Part shown: in pieces, positions 52,301 through 63,181 of the stretch
Layout: each line of letters starts with the position of its first letter
How positions within the stretch are numbered: position 1 is the stretch's first letter
Source: Hymenoscyphus infarciens
Taxonomy: Eukaryota > Ascomycota > Leotiomycetes > Helotiales > Helotiaceae
NCBI GenBank assembly: GCA_001414345.1
Contig: LLCB01000038.1
Location: 214,343 to 278,342, forward strand
DNA length: 64,000 nucleotides
Reading direction: 5' to 3'
Made by a program: the position numbers and the translations under genes
Notes under the pieces: generated by a model
Told to the model about the DNA's origin: nothing
The model's database searches: none
Seen by the model: the letters and a program-made list of their open reading frames with translations, nothing else

Positions 52301-53193
52301 AATGGTCAGTTTGTGTACAAGAGAGAGACCACTCTTACCTCAATCCAATGCATATTGTTGGACGGAAAGTGAAAGTAACGGATGGTATTAGGATTATCAG
52401 TTCTGGCCAAGCGCCTCAACGGGTTACCTTCCTTGTTTTCAAGTACGTAATTGAGAGGATATCTGTCAATGTCGTACTCCATATACGATGAGGAGTCCGT
52501 GGTCTTCTTTAGGGAGATTTTGCTCACAGTGATTCCGTAGGAATCATCTGGGCGACCTCTTTCGGGCGGCTCTTTAGGGGAATCGTCGGGCTTGATTTCT
52601 TCGGACTCTTTGTTTGCGTCGTTTTGATTATTCTCATTTTTCCTGGCTCCTTTTCTTGAGAATCTCGAGAAGCACCCGGTAGTGGTGGGATCCGGTGATG
52701 GTTCCTCATTCCCTGGCCTGGGCGTTGGAGGGGTAGTAGGTTGGTACGGTTCTGCTTTCCACTTTTCGACAAGAGAGAGGATATCGAGTTCCAACTGAAT
52801 TCGTTTGGCTTGATCTTTGGGTTTCAACTTTTTCATTTCTCCAACTCTTTCGGATACTTTTTCCCGTGCTTTCGTGCTCTCGGTCTTTGCGTATACTCTC
52901 CAAGCAGCTTGCAAAAGTTTGAACTCATGCACGACCGCCTTGTTCTCTTTTGTCAACTCATAGGTTTTCCGTAATTGCACAATTCTGTCTATTTCACGTT
53001 TGACCCTCTCCCTCTCCTCAAGTTTAGAACCTGACAGAAGGGCATCTCGATCGCCATAACGACACCTCAGGTACTGCACTAGAACGTCGTCCTGTAGCTG
53101 GTCGGGAATTTCATCTGGAGTAAAGTCCTGAGGTTTCGGGGCTGTGTCCTGAGGTTCATGGCTATGTCCGTTCTGAATGGGAGCTTGCGACAT
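49320..53193 (-). CDS. CorA-like divalent cation transporter family protein, 1015 aa
   Basis: Eight exons on the minus strand: 53193-52339, 52153-52032, 51887-51770, 51597-51099, 51048-50814 or 50813, 50681-50136, 50060-49823 and 49753-49320. Frame continuity supports each join and requires 50813 for exon 5. A 780-residue soluble N-terminal part carries charged helices and conserved stretches such as HARHMRAHC, LFMPYLHWET and SFPRRWGRNKPD. The CorA-type membrane module is C-terminal: a stretch of helices, TM1 at about 825-846, then the signature GMN at 847-849, then TM2 starting PISIGVIIISVSLAFSTW (about 873-895). A Lys/Arg-rich tail ends it. GMN after TM1 defines the CorA/Alr/ZntB superfamily (Mg2+ or Zn2+ movement); large fungal versions with long N-terminal domains are common and poorly characterised. 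The start at 53193 has A at -3; an in-frame ATG at 53244 would add 17 residues. The last intron appears to be GC-AG. Confidence 0.9.
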
Positions 53194-54647
53194 TGTGATG
53201 GGTGCAGATGAACGAAGCAGAAATTTGGCGGGTACTACTTCCATTTATCAGCGACTTCCCCGGGCTGCAGCCCTGGAGGATTGAGGCTGCAATTCCCCAT
53301 GGTAAGAGGAAGCTTATCACCACCCTCAATTGCGATTGCGGCTCAACTATCTCGAAGAGGGCAAGAAAGGCATGTCGAAACGAATGGAATTAGAATCACA
53401 CGACAGCCTCCCTCTCAACCAATATTTGCCCCTGAACAGTTGCGCGACTTTGACAGGGTCGATTGGCGAGCTGAGAAATACGTGCTGTGGTGGCTGTGGA
53501 AATGGGGAGGGCAAATGCATATTTTCCAAGGCAGAAACGAATCAACGAGAGGAGTGTGCATGTTATGGTGTTGCAGTGCAGAAAATGCGAAGCATTCAAT
53601 CAAAAGGAGAAAGTGGAAGTTTTAACAATGCAACGTGAGCAGCAGAAACCCGACTTTGAAGTTCTGCGGTACGCTGAAGAGGCACGGCAGACCGGGCGCG
53701 GTATATTGCTGGGGAAATTGAAAAGGCTCTGGGTGAAGGTACAAGAAAAAACAGGAGAATACGTATTGAGGGTTTGTGGGAAATAACAATGAGACCATAC
53801 CGGCAGCGTAAGCATCTCCGGAGGCTATATCCATGACGGTGTCGCCGAAAGTCCACCTGGACCCCCCGCCCGTTTCGTCCGAATTATATAAAGTTCACAA
53901 CGAATACGGAGTACCTGTATTGATGAAGAAACCATGTAGCATACCGACAACGTGATGTTGTGATTCGGTTTCGGTGGATTCGACTTATGCATCCATGTCA
54001 ATCCAGGCGGCGCTCGGTAGGACGTCGAAGAATATCACCACAGTGAGTTCGGTAAATTTGGGTAAGGTTTGAGGAAGAAAGTCTGTGTAACTGAGGCCGG
54101 AGTCTCCAAGTTTTGCTCATCTGTCCGACTTCTGAATCTACCCCTTGATAGCAAGTCACATTTGTGGCGAGTCTACCACGTGTCTACGAAAGAGGGAAGC
54201 GCCAAGACCACACTGTATCACGTGCATTTCCCGGGCGTCTTCCACCTGCATCTCCCCGGCCCTCCCCTCTCCCTCACTCCCAATCCAACTATCAACAAGT
54301 CCAAGTTGCACGATCGCGCCTTTTCATCTATCAAGTGAGTGGGTGACTGGGTGACTGGGCGACCACTAAACAAGGCTGCAATACCGCCACAGCTCTGCAC
54401 GAGTCCCAGGTAGGACAGTCTTGCTTCGTTATCTACTGATTCGCGCGTTCTCCGACCTCTAGCATCGCATGATACTCGTTGGGCGGCAACCTGCAGTCAA
54501 CCTGCAATCAACCTGGACGCCCACGTCTTCGCAGCCTTGCCGGGTCTTCTTCACCTTCCCCCTCACTCGTTGCGCCGGTTGTTTGCTTCAAGAACACCGC
54601 ATTTCGTGATTGAATGATCACACAGAACATCCTCGGCCACTGCTAAC
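53194..54647. promoter_or_regulatory. Shared divergent promoter region (transporter and RdRP genes)
   Basis: About 1.45 kb separates the two divergent start codons. Several short open frames occur on both strands, but they are mutually overlapping and motif-free. A GTGACTGGG nonamer is tandemly duplicated at about 54341-54360 and CT-rich tracts occur at 54240-54290. I see no TATA box that I would defend. Confidence 0.45.
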
Positions 54648-57600
54648 ATGGAGGTTTTTGTACGCAATGTGCCTGAACAGACCAACGAGAAATCGCTACG
54701 AAACCACTTAAGATCAGCCATCGCGAGCCTCTCAATCCAAGATTTCCATTGTCAAAAAGCGCTCGGTAAGACGTTTGCCTCACTAACATTTCTCAGCAAC
54801 GACGATGGAAGAAAGTTTCTTGCTCGCCATGGACAGGTCAAAGCTGTTGATCGCCGACGACAGATGTCAAAACAAAAGCCCGAGATTCTTAAGCTTCAAG
54901 GAAAGCCTATTTACTTCGAACTGAGTAATCGCGCGGCAGGCACGCATTTGTTGTTTGTCCCACCCACACCTCACCTTAATCTCACCTACATTTTTATTTG
55001 TTGAATCCCGATACTTTACTAGATGCGCAATGACTGACACCCACATCTTTCAGAAACGTTCTGCGGAGAGAATCTGAAGAACGAAATAAGCACCAGAAGC
55101 CCAGCAAAGCTCAAGTCACCTCCCATCATGAGCACAGCCTCCAGAATCAGATACTTCCTTTCACACTGGAATGCACTTCATTTACTTGCGGCGTCTGGAC
55201 GACTGATGGCCCCGAGACAGTCTTTGCTCCCCAAGTGGAATGGAACACAAATGCAACTGCAACCTTTGGGCCGAGAATCATGAAGCTGACGATGCATTCC
55301 GGTGTGAGAATTGACTTTCGGTATGGCTCAGTACTGGAGATTACGACTGAAGATTCCATTCCTCCAGCAATCACATTTACTATGATCGAGGCTCCACGGT
55401 TCTTTGAGAGAATCGATGGCGACCCCGTTGCAGAGCTAATGTCACGACTCAACATTAAGGCGCAAACTACTCGTACTCCACCTGATCGAAGAAGAGGCCC
55501 GGATCGAAAACGTCTTCCATACCTCAACGAGCAGCACAAGAAAGTGGCTGGAAGCTGCTTAGTCTATCGTATGTCCCTCCCGCCATATCAATTTACCAAA
55601 CTTGGTGATTTGCTTGACATTGGGGGTCTCATGGCATCTTTTGCAAAGATCCGCGGAATGCCAACTGTACTCCATCAATCTCCTCGCATTTGCCGGTCCT
55701 TGGAACCATATGGTACTGGCTTCGAAAAATTGCAGGGGATCCTTTCTAGCATCTCTGGTCAGCTGCCTTTTGTTTTGAAGTTTCAGATTCAAAGACTGGC
55801 CCACGATGGATTTCTTTCGCCGTTTAGAATATTGTCGCTGTTGCCCAATTTTGAAAAGTTGAGTGTAAGTTAATTTCTAATTTCTGTTGTTATTGATTCG
55901 AGAGGCGGGAAACCTACTTCTTGCAAGGAGAACGGTCATTGCTCTCCCTTGATTAAGAAGGGCCGATTACCACCGACTCTTCGGCAATTTTGGAAAAAGT
56001 GGTAATTAACTGATACTTGGGAAATAGGCCAGTGCCGCTGTTAGCGCGGTTCGAAAGTTTTCGCGTAAAATTCCACACTTTCACCCAGGGATCGATGCAC
56101 AAGAATTTTCTTTGCATAGTCTCGTAGCTCTTTTACACGAGTGCGAATCCCAGGCATTGAAAGAAATTCAATCAGGCTATGAGGAAGCGACCAGATCACA
56201 AAATGTGGCAAACATTCATCGAGCTCGTGTTACACCCTCTGGCATACAGCTACATGGACCAGAGCCCGAGAGCAACAATCGTGTCCTTCGCCGATATCCC
56301 AAACATCATGAATACTTTCTAAGAGTACAATTTTGTGACGAGGATGGACAGCCAATTAGATTCAATAGTCGTATTTCGCATGAACCAATCTTCCAGGGCA
56401 AATTTTTAGATGTTTTCAGGAATGGTATCGTGATCGGCGATCGTACCTACACCTATCTCGGGTTCTCCCATTCCTCTCTGCGTGCGCAGACTTGCTGGTT
56501 CATGGCCCCATTTGTATGCGATGGTCGCCTTCAGTTTTACGAAAACACTATCGCCGATTTAGGCAACTTTGTACAGATTCGATCTCCAGCGAAATGTGCG
56601 GCACGCATAGGTAAGTTCTCGACATCCTGGTTTTACCAGAAACTGCAAATTTCTAAATTTCGTACCAGGCCAGGCGTTTTCAGATACACGAACAGCGGTG
56701 AGAATTAACAAGAGTTCCTTCATAGTGATTCCTGACGTAGAGAGGAACGGCCGAGTTTTCAGTGATGGGGTTGGTACTAGTAAGAACTCCTACCCTGTAT
56801 TGGCTTTGATGTCTAATCTTGTTCGGGCAATTGCTTATCGAATCATAGTGTCTACGCAAATCATGGAATCAATATGGGATACACTACCCAAAAAAGGCCA
56901 ATTGAACCCCACATGTCTTCAAATCCGTTTTCTGGGGGCCAAAGGGATGATATCCTTAGATTCCCGCTGGCCTGGAGAAGTTTTGGCTCTTCGGCGGTCT
57001 ATGATTAAGTTCGATGCTCCTGGCAGCTTCACCGACATAGAGATTTGCGAGAGTGCAGTCAAACCTCTGCCCATGTATCTCAATCGGCAATTTATCAAGA
57101 TTTTGGAGGATATGGGAGTCGAAGAAAGCTATTTCTTGAATCTCCAAGCCACTGAGGTTCGTCGACTACGAATGGTCGCCGACAACCCTTTGAATGCATC
57201 CAATTTCTTGACACGTCAGTCAATTGGCGAGACGGTCCATCTACCATGGCTCATCACTGAACTTGCTATGCTAAATCTGGATTTTAGAAGCGACGGCTTT
57301 CTACGAGACACTGTCGAACTGGCGTTGCTGGCAGAGCTTCGCAAATTGAAGCATAAAACCAGAATTCCAGTGGAGAAAGGCTGGCATCTTCATGGTCTCA
57401 TGGATGAAACAGGATATTTGGAGGAAGGACAAATCTTCTGCTCTGTCATAGTGTATGGTGTTCCAAACTGCCTCGTGGGAAAAGATTTGATCGTCAGTAG
57501 AGCACCAGCTTTGCACCCAGGTGATTGCACTTGTAAGCTACTTTTCCCTTGGTTTCATTCCCTGAACTCTCAAATTCTTAGTGGTCGGGAGGACGCTTCA

Positions 57601-58954
57601 TTTGTTGTTCGCTCCTCCGGCCCTTGACCCGATAAGACACATATATGCTAACTTGTGACAGTGGTAGAAGGAGTTATGCCTCCCGCAGGCTCGCCACTGC
57701 TAAAACTACACAACTGCATATGCTTCAGCCAAAAGGGTTCACGAGATCTGCCAAGTCAGCTCAGCGGTGGTGATTTGGATGGAGATCGTTATTATATCAT
57801 GTACGATGAGATGGCACGGCCCAAGACAACTTTTCAACCCGCGGACTATCCGAGGGTTGCACCCCTTGACATTGGACGATCAGTTACCCGTGAAGATATG
57901 TGCGACTTTTTCATAAAGTTCATGGAATCGGACCAACTTGGTCGTATTGCGGTGGCACACCGGGTAAAGGCCGATCAGAACGACGAAGGTGTACTTCATC
58001 AGGACTGTTTGAAACTCTCAGAGATGCATTCGACGGCTGTCGACTTCTCAAAGACTGGAATCCCGGTAAGTATGGGGAGCCTATTTTCCCTCTTTCTAGT
58101 AGCTGACCATTGAAATTGCACAGGTCGATATGTCCCAGCTGCCCAGAGGCAATCCTTGGCGACCCGACTTTGAAGCTCCAGGACCGCATGTGTATATTGA
58201 AAAGAAGGGCCTTTCGTTCGAAGAACCTTTCTTCCGTGATCCCCTCGAAGAGGAAGATGAGGATGACGAGTTTTCGAGTTATAGGTACTACGAAAGCAAC
58301 AAGGTCCTCGGAAAGCTCTATCGTGCTATCGACGAACGCGAGATTTTTGAACAGATCCAGAAACGTGCTTCAGCCCAAGGTATCGCTCGTCGTTCCCGAC
58401 TTATGGACTCGGTATGGAAACACGTCGAATCAAGAACCAAAGGTATTCAATGGGAATATTTGATGGATGAAGCTTCTGATATACGTGATATGTAAGGAAA
58501 TTCCTGAGTATCTATGTGCTTACTGGTTGCTGACTTCTTTAGGTACGAGGACTGCCTTTACGGTATCATGACCGAGTACAGCCAATATCCCTCACGACCT
58601 CTATCCGAACTCGAGGCTTTTACTGGTAACATCCTTGGAAAGACCGGAGTACCCAACAAGCACCAACGAGAGTTATCGAAGACCATGAAAGAGAAATTTG
58701 AAGAAGACACATCTTTCATCGTCAACTCCATAACCAGAGACGGGGATGAGTATTCTGCCGAAGCTCTCGCAAAGAGTATCGCTTGTTTTGCCGTCAGTCT
58801 GGAGGATGCGAATTCATACAACCGACGTGAGCAGCTTTCCAGCTTCAAGTACCTCGCGGCTGCGGTGTGTCTCAAAGAGATCAACAAGCTTCCTGGATGG
58901 TCCGCCATGCCTACGCTTGATATTTTCGATGACTTACGTCGTTTGCGAGCATGA
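54648..58954 (+). CDS. RNA-dependent RNA polymerase of RNA silencing (QDE-1/SAD-1/Rdp1 superfamily), 1225 aa
   Basis: Eight exons: 54648-54952 (54949 also possible), 55054-55864, 56028-56610, 56669-56779, 56849-57532, 57662-58065, 58124-58491 and 58543-58954; all joins keep the frame. Residues 1-75 look like an RRM (MEVFVRNVPEQT at the start). The catalytic RdRP domain follows, with family landmarks FSDTRTAVRINK, DVERNGRVFSDGVGT, ICFSQKGSRDLPSQL and the active-site GGDLDGD, whose aspartates at about 869, 871 and 873 bind the catalytic metal. TGIPVDMSQLPRG and WRPDF follow, also typical. These enzymes copy single-stranded RNA into dsRNA for Dicer, in quelling, meiotic silencing or heterochromatin formation. 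Length and active site are normal, so the gene is probably functional. The RRM suggests the Rdp1/SAD-1-like branch rather than QDE-1, but I cannot prove it. Confidence 0.94.
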
Positions 58955-59739
58955 CCTGCTATGATACCCATTTTCTATGATGCGATTTCTGAAGGGGGAA
59001 GCGAGCTTCATTTTTTGTAAGATCATTTGGGCATGGGACTTTGCTACAAACTTGCTCATTTCGAGGGGGAAGTTCATGAAGTTATGATTGATGATGTGAC
59101 TGGAATTCGTGCTTTGGCTTTGGCATGGTATCTTTGCTGTATTCCTTGGAAGGGTTTGCAAGTGGAGTGTCAATGTTGTAGATCAAAGGCACGTGAGCAC
59201 TGAGCAATAATGAAACGCATACCATGCGTCTTGTTTACATTTCTTTCACTGACTTCATCCAGGTCTCAAGTGGCCAAAAATTCTATCTCCGGGTTGGTTG
59301 GAAACAATCGACTCTATGGCCATGGCCTAGTCCTCGGTAGGGTCTTGCTTGTGCAATAAGCATTGTATTCTTTGCTCCCGAGTTTGATGGTGCACCATGG
59401 TACTAAGGTATTTTCCGACAGCCCCTTTGAAGCTATCAAGAGCTTCAGGCTTTATTCTGAAGCACGACAACGCACCTTCCCTAGGTCCCGAGCGGGGCTG
59501 ATTTCAGGTTTTTCTTTCTTCATAATAATCTTCATTATCCTCGACTAAGTGCACCCGACGAACGTTCCTACCTACCGAACATTCTCTTCAAATTTTGATG
59601 CTAAACAATCTTCAAGTGTGCTCTTCTGAACCAACTTACCCCACCCACACTTTTGATGATTTGACACTTAATTTCCACTTAATATACCACAACAGCCTTA
59701 TTTTTGAACGAAAAATAAGTCCGTTCAATTTTTGAAGTT
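58955..59739. other. Intergenic, no gene seen
   Basis: It contains the RdRP 3' UTR and the upstream region of the next gene. A 61-codon open frame at 59363-59548 has a hydrophobic end and no recognisable motif; I do not call it. No NACHT-type P-loop (GxxGxGKS) was found upstream of the next gene. Confidence 0.5.
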
Positions 59740-60826
59740 ATGACCCCCGAGGGCTATACTGCTTGCTCTGTGGTCGGCCGAACCTTACTGGCTACTTTCA
59801 AGTTTACTCCACTTGCACCTCAGGTTTTGCTCCAGGTGCTCGACTTTGCATCCAAAGCAGATGAACAATGCGGCTCTTCAGATACAACGATGCTCGATGA
59901 ACTAAACAAGGCCAACAAAATCAAGTCTGGTTCTTGGACCTACGCGGAGTGGGATTTCCTTGAACACGCAACTTCAAAGGGGCTTGTTGGGTATGTGAAA
60001 TCTGCCTTAACACAATCGCCTCAGTTGGTATCTTCCATAGGTGGTGTACTCTTGGCTACTGCTCTCCGTATAGGCGAATCCACTGCACTTATTTCACGGA
60101 ATGGAGCTAAAGTAGTGCCGATGCTATCCATGCTTTTGCAACACGGCATCAGCCCTAATGTACTACTGAGCAATCGTGAGACGATCTGGCAAAATTTTCT
60201 TTCGTTCCTCTCTTCTCAAGGAAGCAATTTGACTTTAACTACTACACTGACATATTAGAGGTTATACTTCTTCGGAGGTAGACATTCAACACGGGTGGAC
60301 ACTGATGGAAAAATTCGTACAACGTAGCGGATATTGTGAAGAATGGCTTGTTGAGATGACCCGAACTTTAAATCTTCTCTTTGGTCACGGTTTCGATCCT
60401 AATGAACCAGGTGACGATGGGCGAACCCCCTGGATGAAATTTGTCCAACAAGCTCATTTGAGGGGATTTGAAGTGCCGAAGTATGTGACTGCAGTGCGAT
60501 ATAACTTGGCGAAGCTCTTTCTTCGATACGGCGCAGATCCGTTTTCCACTTTCCCCCGCTTCTTGACTTGGGAAGGCAAGACAGTTTCCGAAGTTATCCG
60601 AAATCTATCGAGATTAACAACGCCGCAGGCAGAGCATGACCCCCATAGTTTAGAAGAGGTTCTCGGTAACGAAATTGCTTATGTCGAAAGTCGAGTTACG
60701 TATAACAGGAAGCGACCACGGACCGAACCCAGAGAACCGCAGAAGTGGCATCGCTATAATGAAGGGGTGATGCTTAGTCAGAGGCCCCCTTCACCTGGCA
60801 ATAATTTTCTCAAGTTGGCAATTTAG
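59740..60826 (+). CDS. Ankyrin-like protein resembling the C-terminal tail of fungal NACHT proteins, 343 aa
   Basis: Two exons, 59740-60203 and 60259-60826, with a 55-nt intron that has a weak GTTCCT donor, an ACTGAC branch-like site and an ATTAG acceptor. Without the intron the frame stops at 60258. The N-terminal half has helical segments (WDFLEHATSKGLVGYVKSAL). Ankyrin-like units follow: MLLQHGISPNV, LLFGHGFDPNEPGDDGRTPW and LFLRYGADPF, each with the HG-x-x-PN turn. The C-terminus is basic and Pro-rich. Fungal STAND/NACHT proteins linked to non-self recognition often end this way, so this may be a 5'-truncated copy that lost its NTPase, or a small stand-alone ankyrin protein. There are only 785 bp between it and the RdRP gene. 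Confidence 0.68.
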
Positions 60827-61522
60827 AGGTCTTCATGCATTTTGTGCTGTTATCTTGTTCCCTTGCACTTGGTGTTACTCCATAGTTTAGTTTCTCAAGG
60901 ACTAGAACATCTCATAAGATTACCCCTGAGCGTCGGTAGATGTTTCGTCTTTCAAGCTACCAACACCGCGATGATGGTTCTTCTCAGAAACTTGACCTGA
61001 GATGAGATTCCAATCCCATGAGTTGAGATGTCTTTTGGTACGTATGGTGGATTCATTCAGGGCATCTCGTCATTTGAGTTCGTGCCTTGCATCTCGACGA
61101 TATCTTTTAATTTAATGGGCCCGCGAGTTTCGAAGCAAACAAAAGAGGGATACTTAGGAATGTTGATTATTGATTTTACTACGTAAGATTTGTTAGTTCA
61201 CGATTCTAAGTTTCCTGATTCTGATCGTGTGCTACGTGATCACGTAACCTAAATCTCTAGCGGCGATGGATGACTTCGCCGTATCATCCCTCTCGTGGTT
61301 TGTTCCTTAGGGGCTGAGATCTCGGTGGCCGCTGCTGCATAGCTACACTAGATGTGAGAAATATCGTGCTTTTCTACATCCTATATAGACAAAAACATTG
61401 GATTAGGTGCTCGTACTATCCTATATAGTTTCACTTTCTTAGAGAAAACGAAACCCCGCTGGATTCTATGGTGGCAGCATCTTCTAATCGGATTGCGCTA
61501 TTCTGTCCCAACGCTAGCAGGG
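60827..61522. other. Intergenic, no gene seen
   Basis: Ordinary composition with short, motif-free frames. CCTATATAG occurs twice near 61379-61430. The segment leads into the repeat-rich right end of the window. Confidence 0.5.
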
Positions 61523-61644
61523 GCCCCTGGTATACCAAGAGCGCTACCACGTGATTCGCCCCCTTATCCTCCTATTCACTCTAGCCCCTGTTATACTAAG
61601 AGCGCCACTACGTGATTCGCCCCCTCGTCCTTCTATTCACTCTA
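61523..61644. repeat. 61-bp tandem duplication
   Basis: Units 61523-61583 and 61584-61644 share GCCCCTG, AAGAGCGC, ACGTGATTCGCCCCC and CTATTCACTCTA at identical offsets and differ mostly by C/T and A/G transitions. Confidence 0.85.
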
Positions 61645-61978
61645 CCGGAAGCGTTTTAAAATCCTTTTATATTATATATATATATTATTACATTTCTAAA
61701 TGCTAATACTCTAGAAACTATAGATATAACTTGAATTATTACTTAAAAGTGTCTAATACTCGTAAAACACTTAAATATATACTTAACTAGTTAAACTAAC
61801 GAAACTAATAAAAATATTAATATCTCCAAAAAGTAGGAATAACCTCAGTTTTGCCTCCTTAGAGTATTGCCCAACTTCTAGACATGTTCTAATAGTAATA
61901 GTATAAGGCACTTGTCTTTTCACCAGGGGGCTAGCCCCCCGGACCCCCTAGTGGGAGGGACACCCTCCTACACCCTCC
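61645..61978. repeat. AT-rich segment ending in a C-rich hairpin
   Basis: 61660-61830 is AT-rich with TATA runs and looks like old repeat DNA. At 61926-61941 GGGGGCTAGCCCCCC is a near-perfect palindrome, followed by GGACCCCCTAGTGGGAGGG. It directly precedes the LTR. Confidence 0.55.
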
Positions 61979-62505
61979 TGTCAAGATTAAGTACGATTTA
62001 TATAACAAAGTAAATAAATTCAAGCCTTTTACCTATTCAACGTGAATAGCAGATCGCCTGTAAATTAGCAGCTAGATACACCTATTTATAGGCGTCGATA
62101 CCGATACTTCGATATCGATATAACCTTTTAAGTCAACGCCTTCAATTCCACTACTCCCGATAATACAAATTATAGTACGCCAGTCGACAGAACGCAGTTA
62201 AATCGGATACTAGAAAAGGTAGAGAGAGGTACAGGCGGAAGTTGATTGTAACAACAAGGCAGGAGTAGAGTAGAAAAGTAGTCTATTCGTGGTTATTAAC
62301 GCGAAAACTAAAGGTAAAGAGCGAAGATAGCTCTAAACGATGCTAATATATAAGAGGTACGAAACCGACCAACGTTATACGTCGGCTAATATAAAAGCCT
62401 AAACCTACGTAACCTTCCTAAAACAGACAATGTAAGATAACAACTGCCGAAACCTTATATGTGGCAGGTACTCCCAGCTATCTAGGATGACGGCATGCCG
62501 TCACA
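61979..62505 (-). mobile_element. 3' LTR of an LTR retrotransposon (minus-strand orientation), 527 bp
   Basis: The segment begins TGTCAAG and ends CGTCACA, so it has the TG...CA ends of an LTR. On the minus strand it is preceded by a polypurine tract AAGGGAGGGGGA (reverse complement of 62506-62517), exactly where plus-strand priming before the 3' LTR occurs. The minus-strand LTR start contains the 14-bp palindrome GACGGCATGCCGTC. The 5' LTR and primer-binding site lie outside the window, so the LTR length is inferred from the termini only. Confidence 0.68.
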
Positions 62506-62519
62506 TCCCCCTCCCTTGA
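62506..62519 (-). other. Polypurine tract
   Basis: Read on the minus strand it is AAGGGAGGGGGA immediately 5' of the LTR start TGTGACGG, the expected primer site for plus-strand synthesis. Confidence 0.65.
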
Positions 62520-62810
62520 AAAAGACTCGTCCCGAGTCTTCTATCTCTTTTCGTTCAGGGTCGAATCGGGATGGTCTAAGTTGTTACATTAGTCGTGTTT
62601 TGTTGATTTTGTCGTAAGCGAGAAGTTGAGATGTCGGTACCGAATCGTATTCGTTGATGCTTGTAAAGAGACTTCGTTTCCAATCCTTCAGCAAGCGTTC
62701 GCTAAAAGAGTGTGGTCCGATCCGTCTAGCAGGTCGGAAAAAGTTCAAAGAAAAAATCAGAAAAGTTCAAAGCAGAGTCGGAGGCGAACATCAAGAGGTA
62801 ACGTTGTAGG

Positions 62811-62870
62811 TGACAGTGATAACTCAGTTAAGAGCTCACTTCGAGAGCGTACCGATTCGCATCCGATTCG
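62811..62870. repeat. Direct repeat A, copy 1
   Basis: It shares TGACAGTGATAACTCAGTTA, AAGAGCTCACTT and ACCGATTCGCATCCGATT with 63535-63613, which carries an extra insert in the middle. Confidence 0.8.
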
Positions 62871-62956
62871 AATTCGAATGAAACTTCTGGCCCGGCCAGA
62901 AGTGAAAGAAGTAAAGAATGTAAAGACTGTAAGACTCTATACCAGAGTCGGTGGGG

Positions 62957-63152
62957 TTTCGGCTGGTCAAAGGCGAAGTTGTTGCCGAAGTTGTCGTATT
63001 GTCCGAAGTTCAGGACAAGTTTCGGCTAGTCAAAGGAGTTTGTTGCCGAATGTTATCAAAGTTTAAAATTTGTTGTCCGAGTATCCGGGGACAATAATAA
63101 GGGTAGTTCCGGCTGGTCAAAGGCGAAGTTGTTGCCGAAAGTTGTCGTATTG
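62957..63152. repeat. Three direct repeats, CGGCTGGTCAAAGGCGAAGT units
   Basis: Copies lie at 62957-63000, 63020-63050 and 63107-63152. The first and third also share GTTGTTGCCGAA and GTTGTCGTATTG. All lie in the interior of the LTR element. Confidence 0.8.
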
Positions 63153-63181
63153 CCTTGTTCCCTTCGGGGGTACTTAAGGAC

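Noticed and set aside
53281..53856. Several overlapping frames of 60-114 codons on both strands between the transporter and RdRP genes
   Set aside because: They overlap each other in different frames, have no motif, and none shows splice-compatible continuation.
62626..63066. 146-codon plus-strand open frame in the LTR interior
   Set aside because: It overlaps the direct repeats, is Arg/Ser-rich with no domain, and is antisense to the element's inferred direction; repeat structure explains it better.
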